Source: Paenibacillus sp. Root444D2 (lineage in GTDB: Bacteria; Bacillota; Bacilli; Paenibacillales; NBRC-103111). Taken from it: a DNA stretch of 64,000 nucleotides. Location of the stretch: NCBI RefSeq assembly GCF_001426375.1, contig NZ_LMEO01000013.1, positions 29,815-93,814 of the forward strand, in the 5' to 3' direction. The stretch's first letter is position 1. Each line of letters starts with the position of its first letter. The translations under genes were made by a program, and so were the position numbers. This document shows positions 1 through 9,664 of this stretch, piece by piece. The notes under the pieces were generated by a model, which was not told the DNA's origin, did no database searches, and saw only the letters and a program-made list of their open reading frames with translations.

Positions 1-1065
1 CTTCTCCCCGCCTGTTCCATAAAGGATAACCTTTATTTGATCACTGCTGATCTCAGAAACAGGCACATTGCGCGGAATGGAATAATGTTCACAAACCGCA
101 GCAAGAAACTGCGGGTAATAGTTGGAAGTGCTGCCGGCCCAAGCTTCGAACGCTCCCTCTTCAATCGTTAGCTTCATATCAGGAACAAGTAAATCAGGAT
201 CAACAATCATTTGACTGCCTAGTCCATCACAATCGGGACAAGCGCCAAAGGGACTGTTAAACGAAAACATTCTCGGTGCTAATTCTTCAACACTGAAGCC
301 GCACTCCGGACAGGCTAAGTTCTGGCTAAAAAGAAGCTCTTCTTTGTCAATGATATCAACGATTACCCGGCCATTCGCCAGCTTGAGCGCTGTCTCCAGT
401 GAATCCGCAAGACGAGTTTGAACATCCTCTTTGATCACGATACGGTCAACAACGACCTCAATCGTATGCTTTTTATTTTTGTCGAGCTCAATCTTCTCAG
501 CGAGATCGACCGTTTCACCGTTGACACGCACCCTGACGAATCCCTGCTTTTGAATATCAGCAAGCAGCTTCGTATGTTCGCCTTTGCGTCCTGAAATAAG
601 GGGAGCTAGAATCTGGAGCTTCGTTCGTTCCGGATACTCCATAATGCGATCCACCATTTGTTCCACGGTTTGCGATGTAATCTCAATACCATGGGTCGGA
701 CAGTGCGGACGTCCAATTCGAGCATATAGTAAGCGCAAATAGTCGTAAATCTCCGTTACTGTCCCAACCGTGGAACGCGGATTACGGCTTGTTGTTTTCT
801 GATCAATGGAAATAGCCGGGGATAGACCTTCAATCGAATCTACATCCGGCTTATCCATTTGCCCTAGAAATTGTCTGGCATAGGCAGATAGAGATTCAAC
901 GTATCTGCGCTGCCCCTCCGCATAAATCGTATCAAAGGCAAGCGAAGATTTCCCTGATCCACTTAAGCCTGTGAGAACAACAAACTTATCACGCGGAATC
1001 GTGACATCGATATTTTTCAGATTATGAGCTCTCGCTCCTTTAATGACGATTTGATCTCTAGACAC
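1..1065 (-). CDS. uvrA: UvrABC excinuclease subunit A, N-terminal part (runs off the left edge)
   Basis: UvrA is the ATPase that finds bulky DNA lesions and loads UvrB in nucleotide excision repair. Translation from a GTG at 1065-1063 begins [20 protein letters not shown] and continues into a Walker A (GLSGSGKSS) and the UvrA text [19 protein letters not shown], then [16 protein letters not shown] CxxC zinc-binding region ([10 protein letters not shown]) lies near positions 190-310. The GTG is chosen because an AGGAAGGG ribosome site sits just upstream and the family N-terminus starts there. The gene follows uvrB in the same direction with about 40 bases between them, so the two are probably one uvrB-uvrA transcript. 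The remaining two thirds, including the second ATPase, lie outside the window. Identification is very sure. Confidence 0.97.
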   Translation of the reverse strand, partial: MSRDQIVIKGARAHNLKNIDVTIPRDKFVVLTGLSGSGKSSLAFDTIYAEGQRRYVESLSAYARQFLGQMDKPDVDSIEGLSPAISIDQKTTSRNPRSTVGTVTEIYDYLRLLYARIGRPHCPTHGIEITSQTVEQMVDRIMEYPERTKLQILAPLISGRKGEHTKLLADIQKQGFVRVRVNGETVDLAEKIELDKNKKHTIEVVVDRIVIKEDVQTRLADSLETALKLANGRVIVDIIDKEELLFSQNLACPECGFSVEELAPRMFSFNSPFGACPDCDGLGSQMIVDPDLLVPDMKLTIEEGAFEAWAGSTSNYYPQFLAAVCEHYSIPRNVPVSEISSDQIKVILYGTGGEK

Positions 1066-1102
1066 AGTACCCTTCCTCTCCTATGTGAAGCTGAAGCCCC
1101 TT

Positions 1103-3103
1103 CTAGGCGTCAGCTTTCATTTCCATAATAGCATCACGCAGCTGCGCGGCACGTTCGAACTGCAGGTTCTTCGCAGCCTCTTTCATCTCGCCTTCCAAAC
1201 GCTCGATCAGCGACGCGCGATCCTTCTTCGACATCTTCGCACCCTTCACATCAGCCAGATAATCCGCTTTCTGTTCAGCCACTTTCGTAGCCTCAATGAC
1301 ATCGCGAATTTTCTTGGCAATCGTTTGCGGTGTGATCCCCAGCTTCTCATTATGCGCTTCTTGCAAACTTCGACGGCGACTCGTCTCATAGATCGCTTTC
1401 TGCATGGAGTCTGTTATTTTATCTCCATACATAATGACACGTCCGTCTGAATTCCTCGCGGCACGGCCGATGGTTTGAATCAGCGATCGTTCCGAACGTA
1501 GGAACCCTTCTTTGTCCGCATCTAGAATAGCGACCAACGAAACCTCAGGTAAATCAAGCCCTTCCCTGAGGAGGTTAATCCCCACAAGAACATGGAAAGT
1601 CCCCAACCGCAAATCACGTAAAATCTGCATACGTTCAAATGTCTTGATATCCGAGTGCAAGTATCGAACCTTAATCCCTATTTCCTTAAAGTAATCGGTT
1701 AAATCTTCCGACATCTTTTTCGTTAAGGTAGTAACGAGCACCCGCTCATCTTTACGAATTCGATCATGAATTTCCGCTATTAAATCATCAATTTGTCCTT
1801 TGGTTGGTCTTACCTCAATAATAGGATCCAGTAACCCTGTAGGACGAATAATTTGTTGTGTCATTTGTGGACAATGTTCCAGCTCATAAGGTCCAGGCGT
1901 AGCTGATATATATAAAATTTGGCTGACTTTCTCCTCAAACTCCTCAAAGCGTAAAGGTCGGTTATCCAGTGCAGATGGCAAACGGAAACCATGATCAACC
2001 AATACTTCTTTTCTCGCTCTATCTCCATTGTACATCGCGCGAATTTGCGGCAAAGTCACATGAGATTCATCGACCATAAAGAGCATGTCGTCCGGGAAAT
2101 AATCCAAAAGTGTATAAGGCGTAGCCCCTCGCTCACGGAAAGTCAGCGGTCCTGAGTAATTCTCAATCCCATTGCAGAAGCCCATCTCTTGCATCATTTC
2201 CATATCGTAACGAGTCCGCTGTTCAAGCCTTTGTGCTTCGAGCAGCTTCCCTTGCTCTTTCAGCTCAGCAAGACGCTCCTCAAGCTCACGTTCAATATTC
2301 ACGAGAGCGCGTTTCATCGTATCTTCATGCGTCACAAAGTGAGACGCTGGGAAAATCGCGATATGCTCGCGTTCGCCGATAATCTCGCCGGTGAGCACAT
2401 TAATTTCCGTAATCCGTTCGATTTCGTCACCAAACAACTCAACTCTCACCGCTTGCTCGCCATGCGACGCTGGGAAAATCTCAACAACATCTCCGCGCAC
2501 GCGAAACGTGCCGCGCACAAAATTCAAATCATTCCGCTGATATTGAATATCCACGAGCTTGTGTAAAATCTCATTGCGTGATTTCTCCATCCCTACACGT
2601 AAAGAAAGCAGCATATTGCCATATTCAATTGGCGAACCCAAGCCGTAAATACACGACACGCTCGCCACGACAATAACGTCACGGCGTTCAAATAACGAGC
2701 TTGTCGCTGAGTGACGAAGCTTATCAATCTCTTCATTGATGCTGGAATCTTTCTCGATGTAGGTGTCAGAGGAGGCAATGTAGGCTTCTGGTTGGTAGTA
2801 ATCATAGTAACTAACGAAGTAGGAGACGGCATTATGAGGGAAGAATTCTTTAAATTCACTGCACAACTGTGCGGCTAACGTTTTGTTATGCGCAATAATT
2901 AGGGTTGGACGGTTCAATTTGGCAATGACTTGCGCCGCTGTGAACGTTTTTCCCGTTCCCGTCGCACCCAAGAGCGTCTGATGCTTATTTCCCGCTTGTA
3001 TACTTTGAACAATTTCCTCAATCGCTTGAGGCTGATCACCTTGCGGAGAAAAATCGGATACAAGTTCAAACTTCTTAGAACTAATTACAAGTTCACTCAT
3101 CAA
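1103..3103 (-). CDS. uvrB: UvrABC excinuclease subunit B
   Basis: UvrB is the damage-verifying helicase of nucleotide excision repair; it takes the lesion from UvrA and recruits UvrC. The 666-residue product is family-length. It has Walker A GATGTGKT near residues 46-53, the DNA-gripping beta-hairpin text [11 protein letters not shown] near residue 100, the DESH box (FMVDESH), the helicase motif [20 protein letters not shown], and the C-terminal UVR motif ([22 protein letters not shown]) that binds UvrC. Two ATG codons are adjacent at the start, and an AGGTGAT ribosome site precedes them. A strong promoter with a SOS-box-like site lies about 340 bases upstream, and a repeat element sits between that promoter and the gene, apparently in the 5' leader. 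Confidence 0.98.
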   Translation of the reverse strand: MMSELVISSKKFELVSDFSPQGDQPQAIEEIVQSIQAGNKHQTLLGATGTGKTFTAAQVIAKLNRPTLIIAHNKTLAAQLCSEFKEFFPHNAVSYFVSYYDYYQPEAYIASSDTYIEKDSSINEEIDKLRHSATSSLFERRDVIVVASVSCIYGLGSPIEYGNMLLSLRVGMEKSRNEILHKLVDIQYQRNDLNFVRGTFRVRGDVVEIFPASHGEQAVRVELFGDEIERITEINVLTGEIIGEREHIAIFPASHFVTHEDTMKRALVNIERELEERLAELKEQGKLLEAQRLEQRTRYDMEMMQEMGFCNGIENYSGPLTFRERGATPYTLLDYFPDDMLFMVDESHVTLPQIRAMYNGDRARKEVLVDHGFRLPSALDNRPLRFEEFEEKVSQILYISATPGPYELEHCPQMTQQIIRPTGLLDPIIEVRPTKGQIDDLIAEIHDRIRKDERVLVTTLTKKMSEDLTDYFKEIGIKVRYLHSDIKTFERMQILRDLRLGTFHVLVGINLLREGLDLPEVSLVAILDADKEGFLRSERSLIQTIGRAARNSDGRVIMYGDKITDSMQKAIYETSRRRSLQEAHNEKLGITPQTIAKKIRDVIEATKVAEQKADYLADVKGAKMSKKDRASLIERLEGEMKEAAKNLQFERAAQLRDAIMEMKADA

Positions 3104-3127
3104 TAATCACCTACACTTATAGTGGTT

Positions 3128-3293
3128 GTTTAAAAAGTTGACTCTCATAACAAAGTCATTCAGGAAGCAACTCGGCATCGAATCTTGAACGAAACCGGGA
3201 AGTCCGGTACCCATGTAGCAAATCTCTACACTTCGTTCCTCCTTCTCCGTACTTCCTCCAACCTTCTCGGTTCTGAAAGCGAACTTTTTAAAC
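3128..3293 (-). repeat. Dispersed 166-bp element, copy A, with 12-bp terminal inverted repeats
   Basis: The element begins and ends with GTTTAAAAAGTT as perfect inverted repeats (3128-3139 and 3282-3293). Read on the minus strand it matches a second copy at 9495-9664 over several blocks, including GCTTTCAGAACCGA, AAGGTTGGA, GCTACATG, GTACCG and TTCAAGATTCGA. Internally GGAAGTaCGG can pair with CCGgACTTCC around a smaller TGTAG/CTACA hairpin. It has no convincing protein. It could be a MITE-like non-autonomous element or a structured RNA family. Here it lies in the uvrB leader. Confidence 0.75.
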
Positions 3294-3417
3294 CTACATT
3301 TTATCGAAATAAATCGAACTTTTATCCTATTAACTTTCCTTATGCTATTTCCGATATAGAAGTTTATGGAACTTATTCGCCACAAATATGAAGGATTCTC
3401 TAAATTCATCCATCATA

Positions 3418-3431
3418 AGAATGTTTGTTCT
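3418..3431 (-). promoter_or_regulatory. SOS-box-like (LexA/DinR) site at the uvrB promoter
   Basis: On the minus strand the site reads AGAACAAACATTCT, close to the Gram-positive SOS box core GAAC-N4-GTTC with one core mismatch. It lies about 10 bases downstream of the uvrB -10 box, where a repressor would block initiation. uvrB is an SOS gene in Bacillus. The match is imperfect, so confidence is moderate. Confidence 0.45.
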
Positions 3432-3440
3432 GGTTTTTCC

Positions 3441-3469
3441 ATTATACTCTTTTTGAATCATGGATGCAA
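3441..3469 (-). promoter_or_regulatory. Sigma-A promoter for uvrB-uvrA
   Basis: On the minus strand -35 TTGCAT (3469-3464) is followed after exactly 17 bases by -10 TATAAT (3446-3441). It points toward uvrB and leaves a leader of about 330 bases that contains the dispersed element. Confidence 0.65.
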
Positions 3470-3581
3470 ACGGCAATATCTGTTACGGCCTGTATAAATT
3501 TTGTGGAGAACGACTCCAACGAACTTATCTGGTTGCTTTATGGTTCCTATTCTTTTTATGCTAATTAGGAGTGGTACAGTC

Positions 3582-4376
3582 ATGGATTTGACAACAGTTT
3601 TAGGATTAGTATTGGGTCTTGTAGGTTTAGTCGGCGGGTACATGTGGGATGGCGGTCATATTAGTTCATTGATCATCCCGAGTGCCATGCTGATCGTTTT
3701 CGGCGGAACCTTTGGCGCAGTAGCCATCAGCTTTCCGCTCTCTATTTTAGCCAAAATACCTAAAGCTCTAGACATTGCCTTCAAAGAAGTTAAAAGAGAT
3801 CCGGGGGCAACGATTGATGAACTTGTGGATATGGCCTCTATCGCTCGTCGAGAAGGAGTACTAGCCCTTGAGCAGCGTGCACAGGAGCATACAAATCCGT
3901 TCCTTAAAGATGGCTTACTTATGGTGGTGGATGGAACTGATCCTGAGTTGACCAGACAAATTCTAGAACTAGAGATGGATGCTATTGAACACCAGGTTAA
4001 CAATATGTCAAAGGTGTTTGAAGCCGGAGGCGGATATGCTCCAACCATGGGAATTATCGGTACCGTTATGGGGCTCATTCACGTTCTCGGTAATCTCGAC
4101 GACCCCTCCAGTCTCGGTCCCGCCATTGCCGTTGCTTTCACAGCCACTTTATACGGTGTTATGAGCGCCAACTTGGTCTATCTTCCGATTGCTAATAAAA
4201 TTAAGGTTCGCGGTAAAGAAATGGTTTCCGAAATGGAACTGATGTTAGAAGGAATTCTTGCCCTTCAAGCTGGTGAGAATCCACAGTTAATTAAGAAAAA
4301 ACTGAATTCCTTCCTCCACGATAAATCAACGAAGAAAGTCGTAGAGGAGGATGTCGACAATGGCGCGGAGAGGTAA
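3582..4376 (+). CDS. motA: Flagellar motor stator protein MotA
   Basis: MotA forms, with MotB, the proton-conducting stator in the cytoplasmic membrane that turns the flagellar motor. The 264-residue product starts MDLTTVLGLVLGLVGLVGGY and has four membrane segments: two N-terminal, then GGYAPTMGIIGTVMGLIHVL and AIAVAFTATLYGVMSANLVYLPIA. The cytoplasmic loop between segments 2 and 3 carries the usual charged stretches (KRDPGATIDELVD, SIARREGVLALEQRA). The ATG at 3582 is chosen over an upstream in-frame ATG because TAGGAGTGG sits at the right distance. The gene overlaps motB by 17 bases, which indicates translational coupling. Confidence 0.96.
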   Translation: MDLTTVLGLVLGLVGLVGGYMWDGGHISSLIIPSAMLIVFGGTFGAVAISFPLSILAKIPKALDIAFKEVKRDPGATIDELVDMASIARREGVLALEQRAQEHTNPFLKDGLLMVVDGTDPELTRQILELEMDAIEHQVNNMSKVFEAGGGYAPTMGIIGTVMGLIHVLGNLDDPSSLGPAIAVAFTATLYGVMSANLVYLPIANKIKVRGKEMVSEMELMLEGILALQAGENPQLIKKKLNSFLHDKSTKKVVEEDVDNGAER

Positions 4377-5175
4377 GAAGCACGAGGAACACGTCAATCA
4401 TGAGAGATGGCTCATTACTTACGCTGATTTAATCACCCTTCTGCTCGTTTTCTTCATTATTATGTATGCAATGAGTAAAGTCGATGTTCAAAAGTATTCC
4501 GTTCTGGCCCAAGCCTTAAACATGCAATTCCAGAAAGCTGACTCGGTTTTGGATAAAGGCTTTGGCGTAAGCGGTCAAATGACCCCTAAGCAAGGCGATG
4601 CCCAGACACCGCAGAACCAGAATCAGAGCCAGGACGATCAGAAGGAAGAGAAAGATAAAACAAAGCCTGAAGAGAATGAAAAAGAGAAGCGCGAAAAGGA
4701 ACTTCAGGATCTTTTAAAACAAGTCCAAGCTTATATTAAGGATCAGAATCTGGAGGCACAAGTGTCTGCCAGTGATACAGAACGCGGTGTGGCTATCACC
4801 CTTAACGACTTATTCCTATTCGACCTAGGAAAAGCGGATCTGAAAGCGGCCTCCTTTCCTATTCTGCAGAAGCTTGCTTCACTTATCCCTACGTTGAACA
4901 GCAAGATTAGCATTGAAGGTCATACCGACAACTTACCGCTGGCTACAGGTTCTCCTTTCAAAGATAACTGGGGCTTATCCTTCGCCCGTTCCCTTTCGGT
5001 TCTTCGCTATTTTAGCGATACAGCCAAGCTGGATAACAACAAATTTATTGCTACCGCATATGCCGATACGATGCCAAAAGTAGCCAACACCAGCGATGAG
5101 AACCGCAGCAAAAATCGCCGCGTTGAAATTATCGTACTGCGTGATGGGCTTTCTCCAACAACAACGGTTAAATAA
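4360..5175 (+). CDS. motB: Flagellar motor stator protein MotB
   Basis: MotB anchors the stator to peptidoglycan and carries the proton-accepting aspartate. The product has a short basic N-terminus, one membrane helix (TYADLITLLLVFFIIMYAM) with the essential Asp near residue 23, a charged Q/E/K-rich linker at about residues 75-115, and a C-terminal OmpA-like peptidoglycan-binding domain with ISIEGHTDN and NRSKNRRVEIIV. Of two nearby ATGs, the second (4360) is favoured because AGAGGAGG abuts the first one and lies nine bases before the second. This gives 271 residues. motA overlaps its start, and a strong terminator follows the stop. Confidence 0.96.
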   Translation: MARRGKKHEEHVNHERWLITYADLITLLLVFFIIMYAMSKVDVQKYSVLAQALNMQFQKADSVLDKGFGVSGQMTPKQGDAQTPQNQNQSQDDQKEEKDKTKPEENEKEKREKELQDLLKQVQAYIKDQNLEAQVSASDTERGVAITLNDLFLFDLGKADLKAASFPILQKLASLIPTLNSKISIEGHTDNLPLATGSPFKDNWGLSFARSLSVLRYFSDTAKLDNNKFIATAYADTMPKVANTSDENRSKNRRVEIIVLRDGLSPTTTVK

Positions 5176-5177
5176 GC

Positions 5178-5220
5178 AAAGACCCTTCCTCTTTCAAACG
5201 AGAGGATAGGGTCTTTTTTT
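5178..5220. terminator. Bidirectional terminator between motB and minJ
   Basis: AAGACCCT and TCCTCT pair with AGAGGA and AGGGTCTT around a short loop, followed by a T7 run on plus. On minus the arm ends in an A/T-rich run as well, so it can serve the convergent minJ gene. Confidence 0.85.
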
Positions 5221-5222
5221 AA

Positions 5223-6506
5223 TCACATGGATTTCGTCGAATCATTGGATAACAAGCCGGTTAGTTTACTTCGCAAATAGGAAAACAGGTGCAGAGGTTT
5301 TTGCTCTAGGAAGTACAATGCATCCTGATCCGGAGCTAAAATAATACCTAATTGATGATGATCGCCAGAGTAAATCGCTCGCTGTAAGAAGCGTACCTCA
5401 TCTTGCTCATTCAGCACTTCCAGCCTGCAAAAGGCGGAATTCAGCCCCATGGCAACGTGCAGATCGGTTTTAGTCTTGATTTTGTGACCGTTCACCTTAT
5501 GAATGAGTTCGCCAGTTTGAATACCTAACTCGTGGGCAGGACTGTTTGGCACTACCGACAACACCATAAGACCTCGCTGTGAGTGCACGTAGAACGGCAC
5601 CAGCTTATCTTCAACCCAGTGGTTATACCGAATCAATCCTTCATGTAAAGTAATGCTTAATACGGCTCCTACAAGCAGAATCGGCGACCAGAAATGGGCG
5701 GCTATAGCTATAACTAACAGGGTGATGCCATATAAGTAGAGTAAGCTTGCGCTGAAACGAGCTTGCTTACGAGGGAGCTTCGATATCGTTAGCTCCGTAA
5801 AGCCGATCATTGCCGGAAAGGCAAGAAGTGTCCATCCTGACGCGAGGTTCGAACCAAACAGTGTTTCCCATGGAAGAGCTTGTATACTTCCCCCTGACAT
5901 AGGAACGAGCAAGAACAAAGGGACAGGCCAGAAGCCTTGCAGTTGTTGCCCGCCGATAATCTGCCCTCGTCTTCCTTCGAGGAACAACGGTGTTGCCATA
6001 CGTGCCCCTTGAAAGCCGACGAGCGTCCCTTCTAGAAGATGAAGTACGGCGACAATGACCAGCAAGGAAGGAATATCCGCGCCAACTACAATGTCCAGAA
6101 TCGGTACCGCCTCCTGAAGACTGGCTGCATTCGGTATCCACGAAAGAATCACTTGCGCGATTCCCAAAATACCTACCGCATAAGCCAGACACAAGAATCT
6201 AACGCGCATCATCACTAGAATAATCGAAAGGACCCATAAGAGAATTACCGTATTCGCTTCAATATTAACACCTACGAAGAGCATAAGTATGGAGGCACTG
6301 AGACCGCCTAGCCATCCCCATAGTACAGTGCGCCACGTCTCACTCAATAAAGAATGCAAGCGCGTGTGAAAAAGCTTACGTTCCATCTGAATCTGCTTCC
6401 GATAGTGCAGCACAATAAATAGAATTCCTATATAGTAAAAAGGATTCGCAAACAACTGCCCCACAGCATGCAGCAGTCTGTCCAAGAGTTGAATCAACAC
6501 ATCCAT
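5223..6506 (-). CDS. minJ: Multi-pass membrane protein with C-terminal PDZ domain, MinJ-like
   Basis: In Bacillus MinJ (YvjD) links DivIVA at the poles to MinD, placing the division inhibitor. This 427-residue protein has several hydrophobic segments across residues 15-285 (for example TVILLWVLSIILVMM, LLVIVAVLHLLEG, ITLLVIAIAAHFW) and a PDZ domain at about residues 300-390 with MVLSVVPNSPAHELGIQTGELIHKVNG shortened here to its core PNSPAHELGI. The start has AAGGAGC upstream. The order minJ-ctpB-ftsX-ftsE, all on one strand, matches the Bacillus neighbourhood, which supports the name more than the sequence alone does. It could be annotated simply as a PDZ-domain protein; cell-division function is inferred from context. 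Confidence 0.75.
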   Translation of the reverse strand: MDVLIQLLDRLLHAVGQLFANPFYYIGILFIVLHYRKQIQMERKLFHTRLHSLLSETWRTVLWGWLGGLSASILMLFVGVNIEANTVILLWVLSIILVMMRVRFLCLAYAVGILGIAQVILSWIPNAASLQEAVPILDIVVGADIPSLLVIVAVLHLLEGTLVGFQGARMATPLFLEGRRGQIIGGQQLQGFWPVPLFLLVPMSGGSIQALPWETLFGSNLASGWTLLAFPAMIGFTELTISKLPRKQARFSASLLYLYGITLLVIAIAAHFWSPILLVGAVLSITLHEGLIRYNHWVEDKLVPFYVHSQRGLMVLSVVPNSPAHELGIQTGELIHKVNGHKIKTKTDLHVAMGLNSAFCRLEVLNEQDEVRFLQRAIYSGDHHQLGIILAPDQDALYFLEQKPLHLFSYLRSKLTGLLSNDSTKSM

Positions 6507-6538
6507 ACGAATCTGGGCTCCTTGATGAAAAAGAAATA

Positions 6539-6564
6539 GGAAGGCTGCCGTAGCAACCTTCCTA
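6539..6564. terminator. Hairpin between ctpB and minJ, terminator-like
   Basis: GGAAGG and CCTTCC pair, extended by flanking TA/TA and an inner TG/CA. In the minus direction the arm is followed only by TATTTCTTTTTC, an interrupted T run, so it is a weak terminator or a leader hairpin. Confidence 0.35.
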
Positions 6565-6629
6565 CACTAATTCGACTACGAGCGCTTATTTCCTGCCCAT
6601 CCCGACGAATTTCCAATATCTGATCCTTA

Positions 6630-8126
6630 TTATTTCCCGATTTGCTTTTGGATTTGCCCAATTGCTGCTTTCAGCTGCAAATCATTCTTCGGCTCACGGA
6701 TTTGCGCCAAAATTGATTTTTCGATTTTAGTCGCTGTTTCCGTGTCTACCTCGCCTGTCATCGGTAAACCATTTGTCCGTTGGAATGCTTTAACAGCTGT
6801 AACTGTCTTATCATTGAAATAACCGTCCGTGCGCTCCGGGTTAAAACCCAGACCTGATAACATGAGCTGTAGATTCTTCACATCATCGCTTGTCGTATCC
6901 TGTTTAAGCACGCTTTTCTTAGACAGCGGAGCTGCTTTGAAATAACCTGGCTGCTCAACTGGGATATCCGGTTGGATCCCCGTTTTGTGAATCCAGTTGC
7001 CATTAGGCGTTAACCATTTGTATACGGTCATTTTAATATTGCTGCCGTCGCCCATTTCCTTCTCAAAAGTAACCTGAACGGTTCCTTTCCCGTAGGAAGT
7101 TTCGCCAATAATCTTACTGCCAACCGCTTCTTGGAACGCTCCTGCCAATATCTCTGAAGCACTCGCACTGCCCTTGTTCACAAGTACAGTGACCGGATAG
7201 TTCTTGCCTGAACCCGTTGATGGTGTCGGCTCCCGCTTCCCATCCCGATTCTCGACCTGGACGATCGGCTTGCCGCTTTTGACAAAAGGATTCACGATGT
7301 CCACAACTACGTTCAACAGACCGCCTGGATCATTACGTACGTCGATAACAAGCCCTTTCATCCCTTTGGCTTCAAGGCTTTTCAGCTCTTCAGCGAAACG
7401 GACGGCTGTATTCGAGGAGAATTGGCGAATCTCAATCTTCCCAATTTGGTCCTGCAGCATTTCGCCATAAACCGTTTCAACGTCAATATTATCCCTGACC
7501 ACGATAACCTGCACTGGATCACCGGCACCTTGACGAAGTAAATCCAGCTTCGCTTGCGTCCCTTTAGGGCCGCGGATTTTCATGACCGCTTGGTTGAGTG
7601 TAAGCCCGTCCAATTTCTCTCCGTTAACAGAGACAATCACGTCTTTGGATTGAATACCCGCTTTCTCAGCAGGAGATCCCTTGATTGGAGACACGATAAC
7701 GAATTTACCTTCCTCAATCGAAACCTCTGCCCCAATGCCTTGAAAAGAAGACGTAATACTCTCATCGAACTGCTTCGCTTCCTTCTGATCCATATACACA
7801 GTAAACGGATCTTCCAGAGATTCCAGCATGCCATTGATTGCACCATTGACCAACTTATCATGATCCGGCTGCTTCAAATACTTGCTCTCGATCAATTGAA
7901 ACGTTGTAGAGATTTTGCTCAAATCCTTACTCGATAGCCCGGATGAAGTGGCAGTGGATGCGGCTGTACTGCCCGCTGGCTGCTCTTTCCGCCCCCAAGA
8001 AAAGGATGAATCCACAATCGTCAGTGTCACGATACTGCTTGCAAACATGGCTAACAAAACAAATACTATGACCGTGCGTCCTTTGAATTGCAAAGCGCGT
8101 TTCACCACCTTTTTCCTAAAACCCAT
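6630..8126 (-). CDS. ctpB: C-terminal processing peptidase (S41), CtpB-like
   Basis: S41 peptidases cleave proteins at the membrane surface; in Bacillus CtpB takes part in the SpoIVF signalling that activates sigma-K. Seen here are an N-terminal membrane anchor (VIVFVLLAMFASSIVTLTIV), a cap helix region, a PDZ domain (IVSPIKGSPAEKAGIQSKD), and the S41 core with the catalytic serine in NKGSASASEILAGA near residue 320 and lysine in YGKGTVQ near residue 345. A C-terminal peptidoglycan-binding-like domain follows (LQLMLSGLGFNPERTDGYFN). The start is uncertain: ATG at 8126 is given, a TTG at 8156 and a GTG just inside are alternatives, and none has a strong ribosome site. It lies between the M23 peptidase and minJ. 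Confidence 0.92.
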   Translation of the reverse strand: MGFRKKVVKRALQFKGRTVIVFVLLAMFASSIVTLTIVDSSFSWGRKEQPAGSTAASTATSSGLSSKDLSKISTTFQLIESKYLKQPDHDKLVNGAINGMLESLEDPFTVYMDQKEAKQFDESITSSFQGIGAEVSIEEGKFVIVSPIKGSPAEKAGIQSKDVIVSVNGEKLDGLTLNQAVMKIRGPKGTQAKLDLLRQGAGDPVQVIVVRDNIDVETVYGEMLQDQIGKIEIRQFSSNTAVRFAEELKSLEAKGMKGLVIDVRNDPGGLLNVVVDIVNPFVKSGKPIVQVENRDGKREPTPSTGSGKNYPVTVLVNKGSASASEILAGAFQEAVGSKIIGETSYGKGTVQVTFEKEMGDGSNIKMTVYKWLTPNGNWIHKTGIQPDIPVEQPGYFKAAPLSKKSVLKQDTTSDDVKNLQLMLSGLGFNPERTDGYFNDKTVTAVKAFQRTNGLPMTGEVDTETATKIEKSILAQIREPKNDLQLKAAIGQIQKQIGK

Positions 8127-8184
8127 CTGGGTTCGCCTGTTTGTAGTATATGACAAGCTATTCCCGTTTTATAACCAAGTCCCC

Positions 8185-9375
8185 TTATCGTAAGAACGGT
8201 TTAGGATCGGTTGGAACTTCATTCTTCCTAACCTCAAAGTGCAAATGGTTCCCTGTGGATTGACCTGTCGAGCCAACACCGGCAATTTTCTGTCCGCGTT
8301 TAACTAAATCGCCAACTTTGACGTAGATCCCGTCATTCATAATATGTCCATATACCGTCCATAACCCATTCCCATGATCCACGATGACGCAATTCCCGTA
8401 GCCGTTCATCCAAGATGCATAGATGACAGAGCCGTTCTCTGCCGCGAGGATGTCCGTTCCTTTGGGAGCTCCCAAATCAATCCCTTTATGGCTCTCTGCT
8501 CTGCCTGTAACTGGGTTGATTCTATTCGTAAAATCAGATGTAAGTGGCGCTTGAACGGCCAATGGGTAACCCAGTTTCCCACCGGAATAAGTGAAAGGCG
8601 ACTTCGCATTACTAGCAGCCCGCTTCTTCGCCTGTAGGTCAGCTTCTTGCTTCGCTAATTGCGTAATCTGTTTATCACTTTCTTCTGAAATATCCTCAAG
8701 TACCTTCTCTTGCTTCGTAAGGGAAGCAATCTTAACTTCCTTGGCCTTCTCCTTCGCTTTCAGATCATCCCTAAGGTCATCTGCGTCAGCGTAAAGTGCC
8801 TTAACCTTCTCAAGCTGCTGCTCCGTATCTACTTTCTTCTGGGCAACCGTCTCTTTATCTTTCTTATTCGACTCTAGTATCTCTTTATCTTGATTGACAA
8901 TAGATTTCAAAGCTTCAATACGGTTCAAGAAATCAGAAAAACTAGTCGCGCTAAGTACCACATCCATGTACGAAACAAAGCCGTTCATATACATCAAACG
9001 CACTCGGGATTTCAGCATGAGATCACGGCTCTCCACACGCGCTTCCGCTTCATCCAATTGTTTAGCATTATCTGCTAATGTGTCCGATACCTGATCGATC
9101 TCCTCATTCAGCTTCGTGAGCTTCATACTAGCCTCATTCACCTGATTAACAAGCGTTTTCATATCCTTGGTCGCCTGGTCCTTCTCCGTCTGGACCTTCG
9201 TTATTTGATTCTGCGCGTCATTCGCCTTCTGCTGCGCTTGCGCCTTCATCTTCTTGAGCTGAGTCAACTGCTGATCGATCTTTTCCGTTGTTGAAGCGGC
9301 ATATCCCGCATATGGAACCGCCAATGAAGCCGCAATCCCAAGAGTCAACACCACAGGTAGAATCTTCTTCTTCAA
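8185..9375 (-). CDS. Secreted M23 (LytM-type) peptidase with N-terminal coiled coil, EnvC-like
   Basis: Proteins of this build cut or regulate peptidoglycan cross-links during division and elongation. The product has a signal peptide (KKKILPVVLTLGIAASLAVPYAGYAAS split at the Ala motif), a long coiled coil from about residue 25 to 250 rich in K, Q and D, and an M23 domain with zinc ligands in SHKGIDLG near residue 295 and in GNHLHFEVR near residue 377, plus DHGNGLWTVYGH. All metal ligands are present, so it should be an active enzyme. The TTG at 9375 is chosen because GGGAGG lies eight bases upstream. Directly downstream of ftsEX, it is a plausible partner activated by FtsEX, as described for similar proteins elsewhere. 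Confidence 0.9.
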   Translation of the reverse strand: MKKKILPVVLTLGIAASLAVPYAGYAASTTEKIDQQLTQLKKMKAQAQQKANDAQNQITKVQTEKDQATKDMKTLVNQVNEASMKLTKLNEEIDQVSDTLADNAKQLDEAEARVESRDLMLKSRVRLMYMNGFVSYMDVVLSATSFSDFLNRIEALKSIVNQDKEILESNKKDKETVAQKKVDTEQQLEKVKALYADADDLRDDLKAKEKAKEVKIASLTKQEKVLEDISEESDKQITQLAKQEADLQAKKRAASNAKSPFTYSGGKLGYPLAVQAPLTSDFTNRINPVTGRAESHKGIDLGAPKGTDILAAENGSVIYASWMNGYGNCVIVDHGNGLWTVYGHIMNDGIYVKVGDLVKRGQKIAGVGSTGQSTGNHLHFEVRKNEVPTDPKPFLR

Positions 9376-9494
9376 GCACGTAGCCTCCCTATCATCAAAA
9401 CCTGGCACTGCATAAATCATTTATTCTTTCGAATCTCTTAGTCTCTTATCTTATTAATCTATGAATCTTTGAAAATGAAAAAATAAAAATAAAA

Positions 9495-9664
9495 GCTTTT
9501 AAAGTCGGCTTTCAGAACCGATAAGGTTGGATGAAAATGAGGGCAGGAGGATGTAGCAAGCTACATGAGTACCGCACTGCCCCTTTTTCATTCAAGATTC
9601 GACGCCGATTAAGCTTCAAGATCAACTTCGTTATCAAAGTGGGCTTATTTAGCCACCTTTTAAA
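9495..9664 (+). repeat. Dispersed 170-bp element, copy B
   Basis: This second copy of the element seen at 3128-3293 is on the opposite strand. It ends GCTTTTAAAGT and CCTTTTAAAC, imperfect versions of copy A's inverted repeats. Its internal stem is GGGCAG/CTGCCC and the apical hairpin is ATGTAGC-aa-GCTACAT. The bases differ from copy A but pairing is kept. The right end overlaps the ftsX stop codon. Confidence 0.7.

Noticed and set aside
3107..3409. 100-residue frame on minus upstream of uvrB
   Set aside because: It runs through the dispersed structured element, has no ribosome site and no family match.
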